53,695 nt of DNA from NCBI GenBank assembly GCA_003158475.1, contig PMJR01000092.1, positions 4,175 to 57,869 of the forward strand, in the 5' to 3' direction. The notes under the pieces were generated by a model, which had not been told where the DNA came from, did no database searches, and was given only the letters and a program-made list of their open reading frames with translations. Positions 25,760-34,779 of this stretch are shown here, piece by piece. The translations under genes were made by a program, and so were the position numbers. Every line of letters begins with the position of its first letter. Positions within the stretch are counted from its first letter, which is position 1. The stretch is from Ignavibacteriota bacterium (GTDB taxonomy: Bacteria > Bacteroidota > Ignavibacteria > UBA10030 > UBA6906).

Positions 25760-26644
25760 TCACCGGAGGAACAGAATCGCCACCCCCACCACGGCGAGGA
25801 ATGCACCGCCGATCGCCTTCCAGGTGAGCTGTTCTCTGTAGAATATCCGGACGAGGGGGAGCATCATTATCGGCACCGTCGCCATGATTGCCGCCGCAAC
25901 ACCGACATCCGTATGGGCCACTGCGATAAGGCTGAACGAGATTCCCAGGAACGGCCCGAGGACGGCACCCAGGGCCGTCAGCCAGAGGGCGCGCCGGTCG
26001 GTCCGGAGTGCACGAAAGGAGTCAGACGACCTTGACTCCGCAACGCCGAGAGGAATCATTATAATGAGGGAGGCGAGAATCCGGACCATAGTGGCCACGA
26101 ACCCGTTGATCTCCCCTTCGATGAATGCCATTTTCGCAAATATGAGGCCGACCCCCTGCCCGATTGCCGCCAGGGCACCGAATGTCACCCCCCGCCATGC
26201 GAATGGGACCGCAGGCCCTGCGTTCCTCCCGATTACCACCACCGCCACGCCGGCCAGCGTCACGACTATGCCGACGATCCCCCAAAGGGAGAGTGTCTCG
26301 TGAAGCAGAAGCCAGGCGAGCAGTGCCGCCACCGCGGGAGATGTGGACATGATGAGCATGGTAACGCGCGGTCCGAGTTCCCCAAAGGCCTTGAAGAGGA
26401 AGGAATCGCCGAAGGCAAGCCCAATCACACCGCTGAGCGCGAGCAGACCCACCTGACCGGGCGAGAGGCGGACCTCGAATCCCATGATCGGGATCAGGAG
26501 CGCCAGGTAGAGCGCTGCAAGGATAAGCCTCCCCACGTTGACGGGGATCGCCCCCGCACGGACGGTCGCCGCGGAAAGGACAATCGCGCTTAAGGACCAG
26601 AGCCCCGCCGTGAGGAGCGCGCTCAATTCACCCGGGTATGGCAT
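25760..26644 (-). CDS. EamA/DMT-superfamily transporter
   Basis: The 294-residue protein has ten predicted membrane segments in two EamA repeats (about 5-140 and 150-290), with the repeat ends FGDSFLFKAFGELGPRVTMLIMSTSP and SFSLIAVAHTDVGVAAAIMATVPI. EamA proteins export or import small metabolites such as amino acids or nucleotide-sugar-like compounds. Substrate specificity cannot be deduced. It has its own upstream region of almost 300 bases. Confidence 0.88.
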   Translation of the reverse strand: MPYPGELSALLTAGLWSLSAIVLSAATVRAGAIPVNVGRLILAALYLALLIPIMGFEVRLSPGQVGLLALSGVIGLAFGDSFLFKAFGELGPRVTMLIMSTSPAVAALLAWLLLHETLSLWGIVGIVVTLAGVAVVVIGRNAGPAVPFAWRGVTFGALAAIGQGVGLIFAKMAFIEGEINGFVATMVRILASLIIMIPLGVAESRSSDSFRALRTDRRALWLTALGAVLGPFLGISFSLIAVAHTDVGVAAAIMATVPIMMLPLVRIFYREQLTWKAIGGAFLAVVGVAILFLR

Positions 26645-26868
26645 CGGTGCCCCTTTCCGGTACGCTGGAGGAAAGGAGACAATCTACATATAACTCCCGC
26701 AAGTGCAAGGGGAACGTGTTTTCGATGGGTCGATGTCTTCTCGCTTCGCTCCACGCTTCCTTTCTACGGTCGGTCGCCCTTCCGCAGTTGCGCTTCGCTT
26801 CGATCGCTATGGTCGGCTTTTGGGAGGACCTTCACCTCCAAGGTGTACATCGTGCTGGGCATACTGAA

Positions 26869-26901
26869 AATCCACATCCCGCCTTCAGCGGGATGTGGAT
26901 T
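26869..26901 (-). terminator. Perfect 14-bp terminator hairpin
   Basis: The arms 26869-26882 and 26888-26901 pair perfectly around a 5-base loop. Read on the minus strand the stem is followed by TTTTC, as expected for intrinsic termination of the gene ending at 26933. The rest of 26645-26868 holds the EamA leader and a CTTCGCT-rich patch with no ORF I can support. Confidence 0.75.
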
Positions 26902-26932
26902 GGAGAGGACACAATCGCAGTCGCCTAAGGAG

Positions 26933-27664
26933 TTACTTCGAGCTTAATTCCGGCAACAACTCGATGATCTCTTCGTCGATTCTGCCGACATTCTGGCCGA
27001 GATCGTCCAGATAGCGCGCATATGCGCCTGGACCTGCGATTTCATCAAATGTGTCGGCCAGCGCCTTCCCCATCGGCTGCTCGAGGTCGACAAACCCCTT
27101 CTGAAGCCGCACGGCAATCACCCAATGGGGCTCTCCCGAGAAAAAGCTCGACCAGACCGTGACTTTCGATCCCAGCTTCTCCCACACCTTTTTCCATATC
27201 CCGAACGTCTCCATAAGCCTGACTCCCCGCCCCGGTTTCGGATAGTAAGACCTGAGAAGCGCCTTCTTGAACGTGTTCGATACGGAATCGGTGCTGAATT
27301 CCCTCCGGAGGAGGAGGTACTCCTGGGGGGTTGATTTCTCGACAAGCGGCATTATGTTGGTTTCATAGTCACGCTGGTGCTCGTCGCTGATGTCCTTCCG
27401 ACCTTCCAATGTGGTCCAGGAACTCGGGCCTTCATTCAGCTGGTAGGAGCCTTCATCGGATCCTGAAAGGACGCTGAACACGCGCCATTTCCAATTCCCC
27501 GTGTGGTATTTCGCCGCATGTTCGGCAATGGCCTTTTTCAACGCCGAGTCCTTCCCCGGCTTGGGGGAGACCCGGTAGGTGCTGAGTGTCGATTTATCCT
27601 GCGCATTGAGCACCATACAGGAAAGAAGCCCGGCCAGGGCGAGTAGACCAAGAAAACGTTTCAT
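26933..27664 (-). CDS. Secreted protein with duplicated alpha/beta-barrel-like halves, unknown function
   Basis: The 243-residue protein has a signal peptide (to about LNAQ-D22). The two halves look related: STYRVSPKPGK...KWRVFSVLSGS near residues 26-70 and RSYYPKPGRG...KVTVWSSFFSG near 138-180. Both have a beta-strand, a PKPG turn, a helix and a second strand. This is the layout of dimeric alpha-beta barrel (NIPSNAP/ABM-like) proteins. No catalytic residue is evident. It is monocistronic with AGGAG before the ATG and a strong terminator behind. Confidence 0.65.
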   Translation of the reverse strand: MKRFLGLLALAGLLSCMVLNAQDKSTLSTYRVSPKPGKDSALKKAIAEHAAKYHTGNWKWRVFSVLSGSDEGSYQLNEGPSSWTTLEGRKDISDEHQRDYETNIMPLVEKSTPQEYLLLRREFSTDSVSNTFKKALLRSYYPKPGRGVRLMETFGIWKKVWEKLGSKVTVWSSFFSGEPHWVIAVRLQKGFVDLEQPMGKALADTFDEIAGPGAYARYLDDLGQNVGRIDEEIIELLPELSSK

Positions 27665-28087
27665 AGAACGCTCCTATTGGTGAGTGTGTTGGTGAGTTGA
27701 GTGAGATTTTGAATTCCAACAAACGAGGCCTGAAACCTCAGGGAGGGAATTGTCGGGCGAGAAGGGAAATGCGTATGACTGTGACGGCAGAGTCTGGGAG
27801 CAGAAAGACCGTGGGGGGAGAACAAGGTGGAGATCGAGCGGTCAGAACAGGGGGATCCAGGGTACACCGATCTCCTATTGCCTCTGAGATTCCCCGTTAC
27901 TGCACGAAGGGAGAATCCGTCAAGAGGCGAAGATAAAGAACAGGGGTAAATACTGGAACAATTTACAGTATTTTCTGTGAAAAATCAAGCACAATTCTTC
28001 ACAGCCGGGTGGAGGGAGTTACGGTCGCGAGAAAATTGCGATACAGCCTGTTTGTCCGGTTTCAGCTTCAATAGAACACATCATCGA
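27665..28087. other. Intergenic region, A/T-rich in its second half
   Basis: The 423 bases hold the leader of the secreted protein gene at 27664 and, from about 27930, an A/T-rich tract with a hairpin (27948-27973). The plus-strand frame near 27697-27936 is Arg/Gly-rich without a good ribosome site and I do not accept it. No RNA gene is apparent. Confidence 0.5.
27948..27973. terminator. Hairpin in the A/T-rich intergenic region
   Basis: Arms AAATACTG (27948-27955) and CAGTATTT (27966-27973) pair perfectly over a 10-base loop. T-runs border both ends, so it could end transcription on either strand, for example of the glycerate kinase operon arriving from 28088. Confidence 0.4.
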
Positions 28088-29263
28088 TCATGATTCCCGG
28101 GCGATGAGAGTGAGTACCATGGCACGCGTTTTTTCCTCCAGGACGCGTGAAGCATTTTTCATTGGTGCCCCCGGGGGGCCCGACCCATCCTCGAGAGCCG
28201 CAAGCGCTATGAAACCTTCCCCTCCCACATACTCCCCTTCGGCGCCTTCGACGCTGCCGGCAACAGCCGCCACGGGGATGTGACGGGCCCGGGCACGGCG
28301 GAGGATCCCGGAAAGCGCTTTCCCGGAGCGGGTCTGCGCATCGATCCTCCCTTCTCCCGTCAGGACAAGATCACTTGAGGCCAGCGCCTCATCAAACCCC
28401 GTCACATCGAGAACGACATCGATACCGGAGGAGAGACGGGCATTGCAGAATGCGATCAACCCGGCCCCCAGGCCTCCGGCCGCTCCGCTCCCGGGGATGG
28501 TTTCAACATCCAGCCCGAGATCCGTGCGGAGAACCTCCGCATACCGGTGGAGAGCACTGTCGAGCGCCGCGACCGCGGCCGGGTCTCCCCCCTTCTGCGG
28601 GCCGAATATCCGGGAGGCACCATCGGAGCCCGTGAGAGGGTTCGTCACATCGCAGGCCACGGTCACCGTCGTGTGCGCGAGGCGCGGGTCGAGTCCCTTA
28701 ATGTCAATCCGCGCGAGACCGGCGAGCGCGGCTCCCCCGGGAGGTAATGCGGCTCCCGATGAATCAAGGAACCTCACGCCGAGCGCCGCCCCCATCCCGG
28801 TTCCCCCGTCGTTCGTCCCGCTCCCGCCTATCCCGATGAGTATGGAATCGACATTCCTCTCAAGCGCGTTCCGGATGAGCTCGCCGACACCGAATGTCGT
28901 CGTCACGCGCGGGTCACGCTTCCCGGGAGGGACGAGCATCAGCCCCGCCGCCGATGCCATCTCGATCACCGCCGTTGTCCCTTTCCCCACCAGCGCCCAG
29001 CGGGCCCGGACTTTTTGACCCGGAAGGGGTCCCCGGACTTCAGTCCGGAGCGGCGTCCCTCCCATAAAAGGGATGAGCGCATCGATGAACCCTTCGCCGC
29101 CATCTGAGACGGGACGCAGTGTCACGGAGGCACGGGGGAGGGCGCGACGGACGCCTCTCCCCATTGCCATTGCCGCCTCGGCGGCGCTCAGCGTCCCCTT
29201 GAACGAATCAGGGGCGACCAGTATGCGGCCCCGGTCCAGCCTCACGCTACGTCCCCTCGGCAT
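28088..29263 (-). CDS. glxK: Glycerate 2-kinase (GlxK/GarK family)
   Basis: The 391-residue protein has family blocks LVAPDSFKGTLSAAEAA, VSDGGEGFIDAL, GIGGSGTNDGGTGMGAALG, FGPQKG and GSGAAGGLGAGL. It phosphorylates D-glycerate to 2-phosphoglycerate, feeding lower glycolysis. It is the last gene of the sugar directon, 113 bases after the 1-PfkB kinase. Together with the aldolase it could handle glyceraldehyde- or glycerate-type C3 products. The start at 29263 gives a 10-residue basic leader before the conserved core. Confidence 0.93.
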   Translation of the reverse strand: MPRGRSVRLDRGRILVAPDSFKGTLSAAEAAMAMGRGVRRALPRASVTLRPVSDGGEGFIDALIPFMGGTPLRTEVRGPLPGQKVRARWALVGKGTTAVIEMASAAGLMLVPPGKRDPRVTTTFGVGELIRNALERNVDSILIGIGGSGTNDGGTGMGAALGVRFLDSSGAALPPGGAALAGLARIDIKGLDPRLAHTTVTVACDVTNPLTGSDGASRIFGPQKGGDPAAVAALDSALHRYAEVLRTDLGLDVETIPGSGAAGGLGAGLIAFCNARLSSGIDVVLDVTGFDEALASSDLVLTGEGRIDAQTRSGKALSGILRRARARHIPVAAVAGSVEGAEGEYVGGEGFIALAALEDGSGPPGAPMKNASRVLEEKTRAMVLTLIARES

Positions 29264-29376
29264 GGTGTCCTGCCGATGAACCAGGCCTTGTGCCCGTGCA
29301 CCGCCGGAACTAACGGGACCCTGTCGCAGGGCTCGAAGCTGAGTGCACGAAGAAAACGATTGGACATGAGGTGTAC

Positions 29377-30303
29377 CTACACGCGTTTCACGATGACGCC
29401 GGGGAGGAGGGACATGATATCGTCACGCGAGGATTGCGCGACGTTCCGGACACGGGCATTGGCCGCACCAGCCGCAGCGCCGAACCCCAGGCAGTCGGCA
29501 AACGGCCAGGACTGCCTGAGCCCGAACAGTACTCCTGCGATCATGCTGTCTCCCGATCCGGTCGGGTTGACACTCACCACGCGCGGGGGAGTCACAATCC
29601 ACGCTCCCCCGGCGTCGGCTGCCGCGAAAGGACGCCCCCCGTCGGTGATAAGTGAGTACCGGACACCCCTCGCAACCAGCCGTCGTGCGGCGGCGATCAA
29701 ATCGGACTCTCCCGAAAGCCGCGTGCCGAATGTCTGCTCGAATTCCTCCCTGTTCGGCTTCATGAAATCGGGAATGGACTCCACGCCCCGCGCGAGCGCG
29801 CTGCCGTACGAGTCGAGAACCACGGGGATCCCGCGCGAACGGCAATCGGCGACGATGCTCCGAAAAACATCGTCGGCGGCCGGCGAAGGGGAGCTCCCGC
29901 TGCAGACGACCCAGTCGCTTTTTCCGGCAAGTGCGCGGCACTCCTCCAGAAGCCGCCCCGCTTCGGCCAGGGTCACCGGATGAGACGGCTCGAACACCGA
30001 GGTCATCGTCCCCTCCGGCTCCAGGTACGTGACCCCCTCCCGTGTCATTCCTTCGATCCGGACGAACCTGTGAGAGATCCCTTCAGCGTCCAGCAGCCTC
30101 TCCAGGAGGGAGCCGATTTCCCCGCCGATGAAACCGGTTGCGACGGTCTCCTCACCGAGCACGCGGAGCTGCCGGGAGACGTTCACCCCTTTTCCCCCGA
30201 CGACCATCGACACACCGGAGGCACGGCTCACGGCCCCGCGCCGCAGTGCGTCCACGCTGACCGTCTTGTCGAGCATAGGGTTGAGCGTGACGGTGGTGAT
30301 CAT
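29377..30303 (-). CDS. 1-phosphofructokinase/tagatose-6-phosphate kinase family (PfkB)
   Basis: The 308-residue protein begins ITTVTLNPMLDKTVSVD, the FruK/LacC/PfkB hallmark. It has GGKGVNVSRQLRVLGE, GFIGGEIG, KPNREEFEQ and the catalytic NPTGSGDSMIAG with the base aspartate. It phosphorylates a hexulose phosphate, most likely to a bisphosphate for the partner aldolase, whose stop codon it overlaps (ATGA at 30300-30303). Whether the substrate is fructose-1-P, fructose-6-P or tagatose-6-P cannot be settled here. Confidence 0.9.
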   Translation of the reverse strand: MITTVTLNPMLDKTVSVDALRRGAVSRASGVSMVVGGKGVNVSRQLRVLGEETVATGFIGGEIGSLLERLLDAEGISHRFVRIEGMTREGVTYLEPEGTMTSVFEPSHPVTLAEAGRLLEECRALAGKSDWVVCSGSSPSPAADDVFRSIVADCRSRGIPVVLDSYGSALARGVESIPDFMKPNREEFEQTFGTRLSGESDLIAAARRLVARGVRYSLITDGGRPFAAADAGGAWIVTPPRVVSVNPTGSGDSMIAGVLFGLRQSWPFADCLGFGAAAGAANARVRNVAQSSRDDIMSLLPGVIVKRV

Positions 30304-31154
30304 CGCAGAAGCTTCTGCGCGGACTGCACGCTCTCCTCCTCGTGGACGATCGCGCAGATCGCGTTAATAAGGCGTTCCATTTTCGGGTGCTGCCAGACAT
30401 TCCGCCCGAATATGATCCCCGCAGCGCCCGCGCGCATGCAGTCATGGGCGAGTTGAAGAAGTGCCGCGTCCGTGTTGCCATGGGGGCCGCTCAATTTCGG
30501 CCCCCCCGCAACGATCACCGGCGCGCCGCACGTCTCCACGACGGAGCGAAACCCGGGGATATCCCCCGTGTAGCGCGTCTTGATGAATTCCGCCCCCGTT
30601 TCGACCGCGATGCGCGAGACGTTCCGCGTCTCTTCGACCATGTCCGCGTTTCGCTTCGGGCGAGGGAAGAGATTCGTGCCGAAGTGGTTGTTCAGGTAGC
30701 CGGGAGCGAGCACCTCGGCGATCAACGGGATCCCCCAGAGATCCGCATCAGCGGCAGTGCGGCCGAGGCGTTGCAGGGAGGAGGGCTCCTCCGGAATCCC
30801 GATGAACGTGAAGACGATCACCGCGTCGGCGCCGAGCCTCAGGGCATCCTCCGGCGTCAGGATCGAATGATAGTCAGTCGGGGCGGTGGCGTACGCAGTG
30901 TGACCGCCGTCGATCCTGAGAACGACGCCGAGCTGCCCGAGCACCGGGGCGATGATCCTGAGGACACCCGGGGTCACCAGGACGGCGTCGGCATTCGATC
31001 GCGCGATCCGCTCGGTGAGGCGGACGGGATCCTCCAGTCCCGGCACAACGCCGGAGTAGGAGCCGTGATCATACGGGATGATGACAGCACGGGGGTGCTT
31101 CCAAATCCTCCGCAAACGTATCGAACGACCTGGGTGGACCGTCATGGTCTTCAT
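30300..31154 (-). CDS. Class I (DhnA/archaeal-type) fructose-bisphosphate aldolase family
   Basis: The 284-residue protein of the DeoC/LacD/DhnA family has IPYDHGSYSG near the start, RIDGGHT and the Schiff-base lysine K192 in EFIKTRYTGD, followed by VAGGPKLSG and GIIFGRNVWQ. It should cleave a ketose (bis)phosphate into DHAP and an aldehyde. Translational overlap with the 1-PfkB kinase gene indicates the two work on the same substrate. Relatives include LsrF and 2-amino-3,7-dideoxy-heptulosonate synthase, so other aldol reactions are possible. Confidence 0.88.
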   Translation of the reverse strand: MKTMTVHPGRSIRLRRIWKHPRAVIIPYDHGSYSGVVPGLEDPVRLTERIARSNADAVLVTPGVLRIIAPVLGQLGVVLRIDGGHTAYATAPTDYHSILTPEDALRLGADAVIVFTFIGIPEEPSSLQRLGRTAADADLWGIPLIAEVLAPGYLNNHFGTNLFPRPKRNADMVEETRNVSRIAVETGAEFIKTRYTGDIPGFRSVVETCGAPVIVAGGPKLSGPHGNTDAALLQLAHDCMRAGAAGIIFGRNVWQHPKMERLINAICAIVHEEESVQSAQKLLR

Positions 31155-31272
31155 TTTCCTGATCCGTGAATGAGGTTAGTGGTTTCCCGGCATCGCCACT
31201 TCGAGATACCGACACGGCTGTCCGGCCCTCCGTCCGGCTGGAGGCCGTGCGTGTTCGGGGAGCGCCTGCATC

Positions 31273-32379
31273 CTACGGCTCGAAAACCCGTTCATCGACA
31301 CGGAAGCGCCTGATCGCGGCTTCCGCCGGTTCGTAGCAATTGCCGGTCCCGACAGGTATTTTTATCATCCCCTCGCGGACGGTGATGAGCGGTTCGATGA
31401 TATCATCGATGAACCACCTGGCCGATGACTCAACGTCCGTGGGAAACGCGAAATTCGGCAGCGTCGCCAGGTGGAGGGTCTGCGCCCCGCCGATCCCCAG
31501 TTCCGGCATCGTCCCCGCCCAGACGGGCATTCCCACCGAAGCGCACAGGTCATGCACGGCGATCGCGTTTGCGAGCCCGCCGACACGCTGTATCTTGATG
31601 TTCACCAGACGGCAACTGTTCATCCGTATCGCACGCCGCACAGCCGCGAGATCCCCCGCCCCCTCGTCCAGGCAGACCGGTGTCCTGATTTTCCCCTGCA
31701 GCTCTGCATGTCCCCTGAGATCGTCGCCGGGGAGGGGCTGCTCGATCATCATGAGCCCGAACGCGTCGAGCGACCGGAGGTGCGGAATGTCCTCGCGGGC
31801 GTATGCGCCGTTCGCATCGACCATGAGCGGGATGTCTCCGAACCGCTGCCGTATTTCGCCGAGAGGACCGACATCCCAGCCGGGCTGAATCTTGATCTTG
31901 ACCCTTTTGTAGCCTTCGGCGAGGTACTTCTCGATTGTCGCAATCAGCGCCGGGATCCCATTCGTGATACCGACCTCCAGGCCCGATTCCACGGGCACAT
32001 TGTACCCGCCGATAAGTTGGTAGAGGGGCTTCCCTGCCGACCTGGCCTCAAGATCCCAGAACGCCGTCTCGAGTCCCGCCCGCGCAAACGAGCTCCCGCC
32101 GGTCCGGCGCAGCAGACGGTTGATTGACGCGACGGAGTCCGCCTTTGCTGCGAACGCCGCGGGAATAATCCTGTCCGAAAGGAATTTCCAGACGGAAGCG
32201 GGGGTGTCGTCGGAATAATACGAGCCGGCCATCGGAGACGCCTCCCCCATCCCGGCGAGCCCACCGGCATCGACGCGCACGAGGATCCCGTCCTTATCGC
32301 TCACCTCACCGTTGCTGATCCGGAACGGCTCGATGAGAGGTATCCGGACGTGTGTCAGTGTGATCCGCTCGACCTTCAT
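31273..32379 (-). CDS. Enolase-superfamily enzyme (muconate cycloisomerase/MenC/NAAAR-like)
   Basis: The 368-residue protein has the capping domain and barrel of the MLE subgroup: RVKIKIQPG (KxK base), MVDANGAY, MIEQPLPGDD, CLDEGAG for the metal ligands and NIKIQRVGG for the second lysine. Known members make o-succinylbenzoate or racemise N-acyl amino acids or dipeptides. None of these fits its sugar-gene neighbours. I place the start at MKVERITL; an ATG at 32460 would overlap the ManA-like stop (ATGA) and add a 27-residue Pro/Gly/Arg-rich leader. The true substrate is unknown. Confidence 0.85.
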   Translation of the reverse strand: MKVERITLTHVRIPLIEPFRISNGEVSDKDGILVRVDAGGLAGMGEASPMAGSYYSDDTPASVWKFLSDRIIPAAFAAKADSVASINRLLRRTGGSSFARAGLETAFWDLEARSAGKPLYQLIGGYNVPVESGLEVGITNGIPALIATIEKYLAEGYKRVKIKIQPGWDVGPLGEIRQRFGDIPLMVDANGAYAREDIPHLRSLDAFGLMMIEQPLPGDDLRGHAELQGKIRTPVCLDEGAGDLAAVRRAIRMNSCRLVNIKIQRVGGLANAIAVHDLCASVGMPVWAGTMPELGIGGAQTLHLATLPNFAFPTDVESSARWFIDDIIEPLITVREGMIKIPVGTGNCYEPAEAAIRRFRVDERVFEP

Positions 32380-32456
32380 CGCCCGCGCACCGGGTTCCGG
32401 AGCTCGCCGACCCCCTTTCTCCGGCGGACCATCACGGACCTCTCCCTGATTCCCCA

Positions 32457-33572
32457 TCATTTCTTATCCCCGCGAACCTGCGCGGGGAGGCTCTTGAACA
32501 TGGTCATCCCGTCCCGACTCCGGAATTCGTGCCCTCCGACTGCAGCGGGGACGAACAGCTGCATGCCACGCCGAAGCGGGGTCCGGCCCCCCTGGTGCAC
32601 CATCACACCTTCCCCGCGAAGCACGATAAGGAGAAAGTAGCGCCCCTCCGTGTCGCCGGTCAGGCTCCCCCGGACATCGAGGCTCCGCCCCGCGAAGCAC
32701 TCCGTCGTGTCGTACCCGAGAAGCTCTGATTCCGCGCTCTCCCCTTCGCTGCGGATGACGCGGGGACGGATGAGCAGTTCCCGCCGGACATCCTCCATGG
32801 AGTAGACGCGATGGTCGATAACCGAGAGGACGAGAGACTGCTCGAGCCCGAGGAACGATTCCCCGGGACTGAAATGGTAGTTGGGCGCTGACCGTTCGAG
32901 CATGATCGAGAAGTCCGTCGGTTCCTGGAGTTCCACCATGAACACCCCCCCGCCGATTGCGTGCGGCAGGCCTGCCCTGACGTAGACGACATCCCCCGCC
33001 TTCACGGGGACCCGGTGCATGACGTCGATCATCGACGGGACATCCTGTGCATCCAGCATCGCACGGTAGCGCGCGCGGCTTACCTCTTCCCTGAAGGCTA
33101 TGAGGACGCAGGGGTCGTCCACATCCGGGCGCGTGTCAAGCACGAACCACGCCTCCGTTTTGCCGAAGCAGCTCCCCAGATGCTCCCCAGCGAATGCCTT
33201 CGAAGGGTGTGCGTGGATCATGAGCCGTACAGCGGCATCGAGTATCTTGACGAGCAGCGCCGCATTGGTCCCGTACTCCCGGACATGGGATGGACCGAGC
33301 ATCTCTTCGGGATGCGTCTCAATCACCTTTTTGAGGGTGACGGGATCACCGGGACCGCAGGCGACAAGCGCGAGACCTTCCCCCGGTGTGTAATGTGACC
33401 CCGGGTTCCTCGCCTGGACAGTGGAGCCCACCCAGTCTTCCGGGAATTCCGAATCCTTCCCCTCCGCTTCCCCGTGCAGGAGTCCGATCATCGCCCCTCC
33501 CCGGTATATTCGCCAGACCCGGTTGGAGGCGAGGGGAATCGGGGAGCGGACAATATCTGCGAGCGGGATCAT
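32457..33572 (-). CDS. ManA-like (class I mannose-6-phosphate isomerase family) cupin enzyme
   Basis: The 371-residue protein shows the PMI type I zinc site: KILDAAVRLMIHAHPSK, an acidic ligand region near EHLGSCFGKTEAW, and YVRAGLPHAIGGGVFMVELQEPTDFS. A second cupin half with a glycine-rich end (RGEGVMVHQGGRTPLRRG) follows. It probably interconverts an aldose phosphate and a ketose phosphate. Both ends are translationally coupled: its ATG overlaps the stop of the 54-residue ORF, and its stop overlaps an ATG of the enolase-superfamily gene. Confidence 0.88.
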   Translation of the reverse strand: MIPLADIVRSPIPLASNRVWRIYRGGAMIGLLHGEAEGKDSEFPEDWVGSTVQARNPGSHYTPGEGLALVACGPGDPVTLKKVIETHPEEMLGPSHVREYGTNAALLVKILDAAVRLMIHAHPSKAFAGEHLGSCFGKTEAWFVLDTRPDVDDPCVLIAFREEVSRARYRAMLDAQDVPSMIDVMHRVPVKAGDVVYVRAGLPHAIGGGVFMVELQEPTDFSIMLERSAPNYHFSPGESFLGLEQSLVLSVIDHRVYSMEDVRRELLIRPRVIRSEGESAESELLGYDTTECFAGRSLDVRGSLTGDTEGRYFLLIVLRGEGVMVHQGGRTPLRRGMQLFVPAAVGGHEFRSRDGMTMFKSLPAQVRGDKK

Positions 33573-33733
33573 GCGGGATTCTCAGCGCCGGAAGCAGACG
33601 GTGACAATTCCGATTTCCAGTTTGCCTGCTTGATGAACATCCTGTCGAACGACTTCCGGAGCAATGGGAGCGTCGCGGGGAGATGCGGGTCGGGGCAGCC
33701 CGAGGGGGACACGACATGGTATGTCGGTCTCAT
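33569..33733 (-). CDS. 54-residue ORF coupled at both ends, unknown function
   Basis: This short frame starts with an ATG that overlaps the PfkB stop (ATGA at 33730-33733) and ends with a TGA that overlaps the ManA-like start (ATGA at 33569-33572). Such double coupling is unlikely by chance and argues for translation. The product begins MRPTYHVVSPSGCPDPHLP, has a basic middle (LLRKSFDRMFIKQ) and no membrane segment. I recognise no family. It could be a genuine small protein or, like the nearby epimerase, the joined ends of a larger deleted gene. Confidence 0.55.
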   Translation of the reverse strand: MRPTYHVVSPSGCPDPHLPATLPLLRKSFDRMFIKQANWKSELSPSASGAENPA

Positions 33734-34692
33734 GATCTGTGGTATTCCTTTATCGGCCGGATCGCCGTTGAAGCACCCACGGCGGAGAGGCTCGATGCCG
33801 CCACGGCATTCCCGAGCGCGGCTGCGGCAAACGGGTCCGCACCCGTGATAAGCCCGGCGACGAATCCCGCGACGAACGCATCTCCCGCCCCGGTGGCGTC
33901 CACGACACGCCGGACCTTCCGCGCGGGTAACCGCTTCGCCTTCCCGCGCCATGAGAGATAGCAGCCCTCTGCGCCGAGCTTGACGCCGAGGACCCCGGAG
34001 CCGCCGGCATCCGCGAGCGCCGCAACGATCCGCTCAGGGGCGGTTTCCCCGGTAATGACGGAAGCCTCATCGTAACTCGGAACAAAGTAGTCCACGTGCG
34101 GGAGGAAGGAACGGAGCGTCCTGTCATCGCGCCGGGGAGCGCCCGCGGTGTCGAGGAGCACCGGGATGCCGGTCTTCTGGTGGATCGCCCGGAACAGCCT
34201 TCCGAGGTGCCTGTCGCATTCCGGCAGAAGTCCGTAGTACCCGAAAACCAGTATCCTCCCGCGACGGATAACGTCGATGTGTGCAAGCAGGTCTTCGACG
34301 CGGAAGTTTGCCATGCACCCGCGCGCGTGGAAGAACGTCCTCTCTCCCTTCCTGTCCACCCCCACGATCGTCGATGACGTCTGTCTGGTGTCGTCGAGCA
34401 CCAGGCCTGCCGAGGCGATGCCGTGCATCTCAAGCTGGCTCCTGAGGAAACCGCCGAACGTGTCATTCCCCACCCGGGTCACGGCCCCGACCCGGAAACC
34501 GAGCTTCGACAGGTCGATCCCCACGTTCGGGACGTTACCGCCCGTCGTCATCGTGATCGAGTTGATCGACTGCAACCCGCCGGGTTTCGGCGACCTTCGC
34601 AGGTCGAGGGGACGGCCGATAACGTCCACGACGGAAAGGCCGGCTACTACGGCGTCGAGGTCACGCACTGATGAGGGGGAAGGGAGGGTCAT
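33730..34692 (-). CDS. PfkB-family (ribokinase-like) carbohydrate kinase
   Basis: The 320-residue protein has MTTGGNVPNVGIDLSKLGF at the substrate side, GNDTFGG, a VPSYDEASVITGE stretch and the catalytic DATGAGDAFVAGF with the base aspartate. Kinases of this type phosphorylate sugars or nucleosides such as 2-keto-3-deoxygluconate, ribose or fructose. It is the first gene of the sugar directon after the IclR regulator and overlaps the small ORF. The substrate is not readable. Confidence 0.9.
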   Translation of the reverse strand: MTLPSPSSVRDLDAVVAGLSVVDVIGRPLDLRRSPKPGGLQSINSITMTTGGNVPNVGIDLSKLGFRVGAVTRVGNDTFGGFLRSQLEMHGIASAGLVLDDTRQTSSTIVGVDRKGERTFFHARGCMANFRVEDLLAHIDVIRRGRILVFGYYGLLPECDRHLGRLFRAIHQKTGIPVLLDTAGAPRRDDRTLRSFLPHVDYFVPSYDEASVITGETAPERIVAALADAGGSGVLGVKLGAEGCYLSWRGKAKRLPARKVRRVVDATGAGDAFVAGFVAGLITGADPFAAAALGNAVAASSLSAVGASTAIRPIKEYHRS

Positions 34693-34779
34693 ACTATTCC
34701 ATAGTTGTCAGGTTCCTGAAGTCGGGATCGGGTTTTGTTTCCCGTATGTGACCGAGAGCTTCTGATTTCCCGGAGGAGA

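Noticed and set aside
26638-26928. Plus-strand ORF of 96 codons
   Set aside because: It spans a promoter region and a terminator hairpin, has no ribosome site, and shows no protein-like pattern.
27697-27936. Plus-strand ORF of 79 codons
   Set aside because: It lies in the leader of the secreted protein gene, is Arg/Gly-rich, and has no credible start signal.
31213-31249. Imperfect hairpin between the enolase-superfamily and aldolase genes
   Set aside because: Only 6 outer pairs are perfect and no T-run follows; too weak to split the directon into two units.
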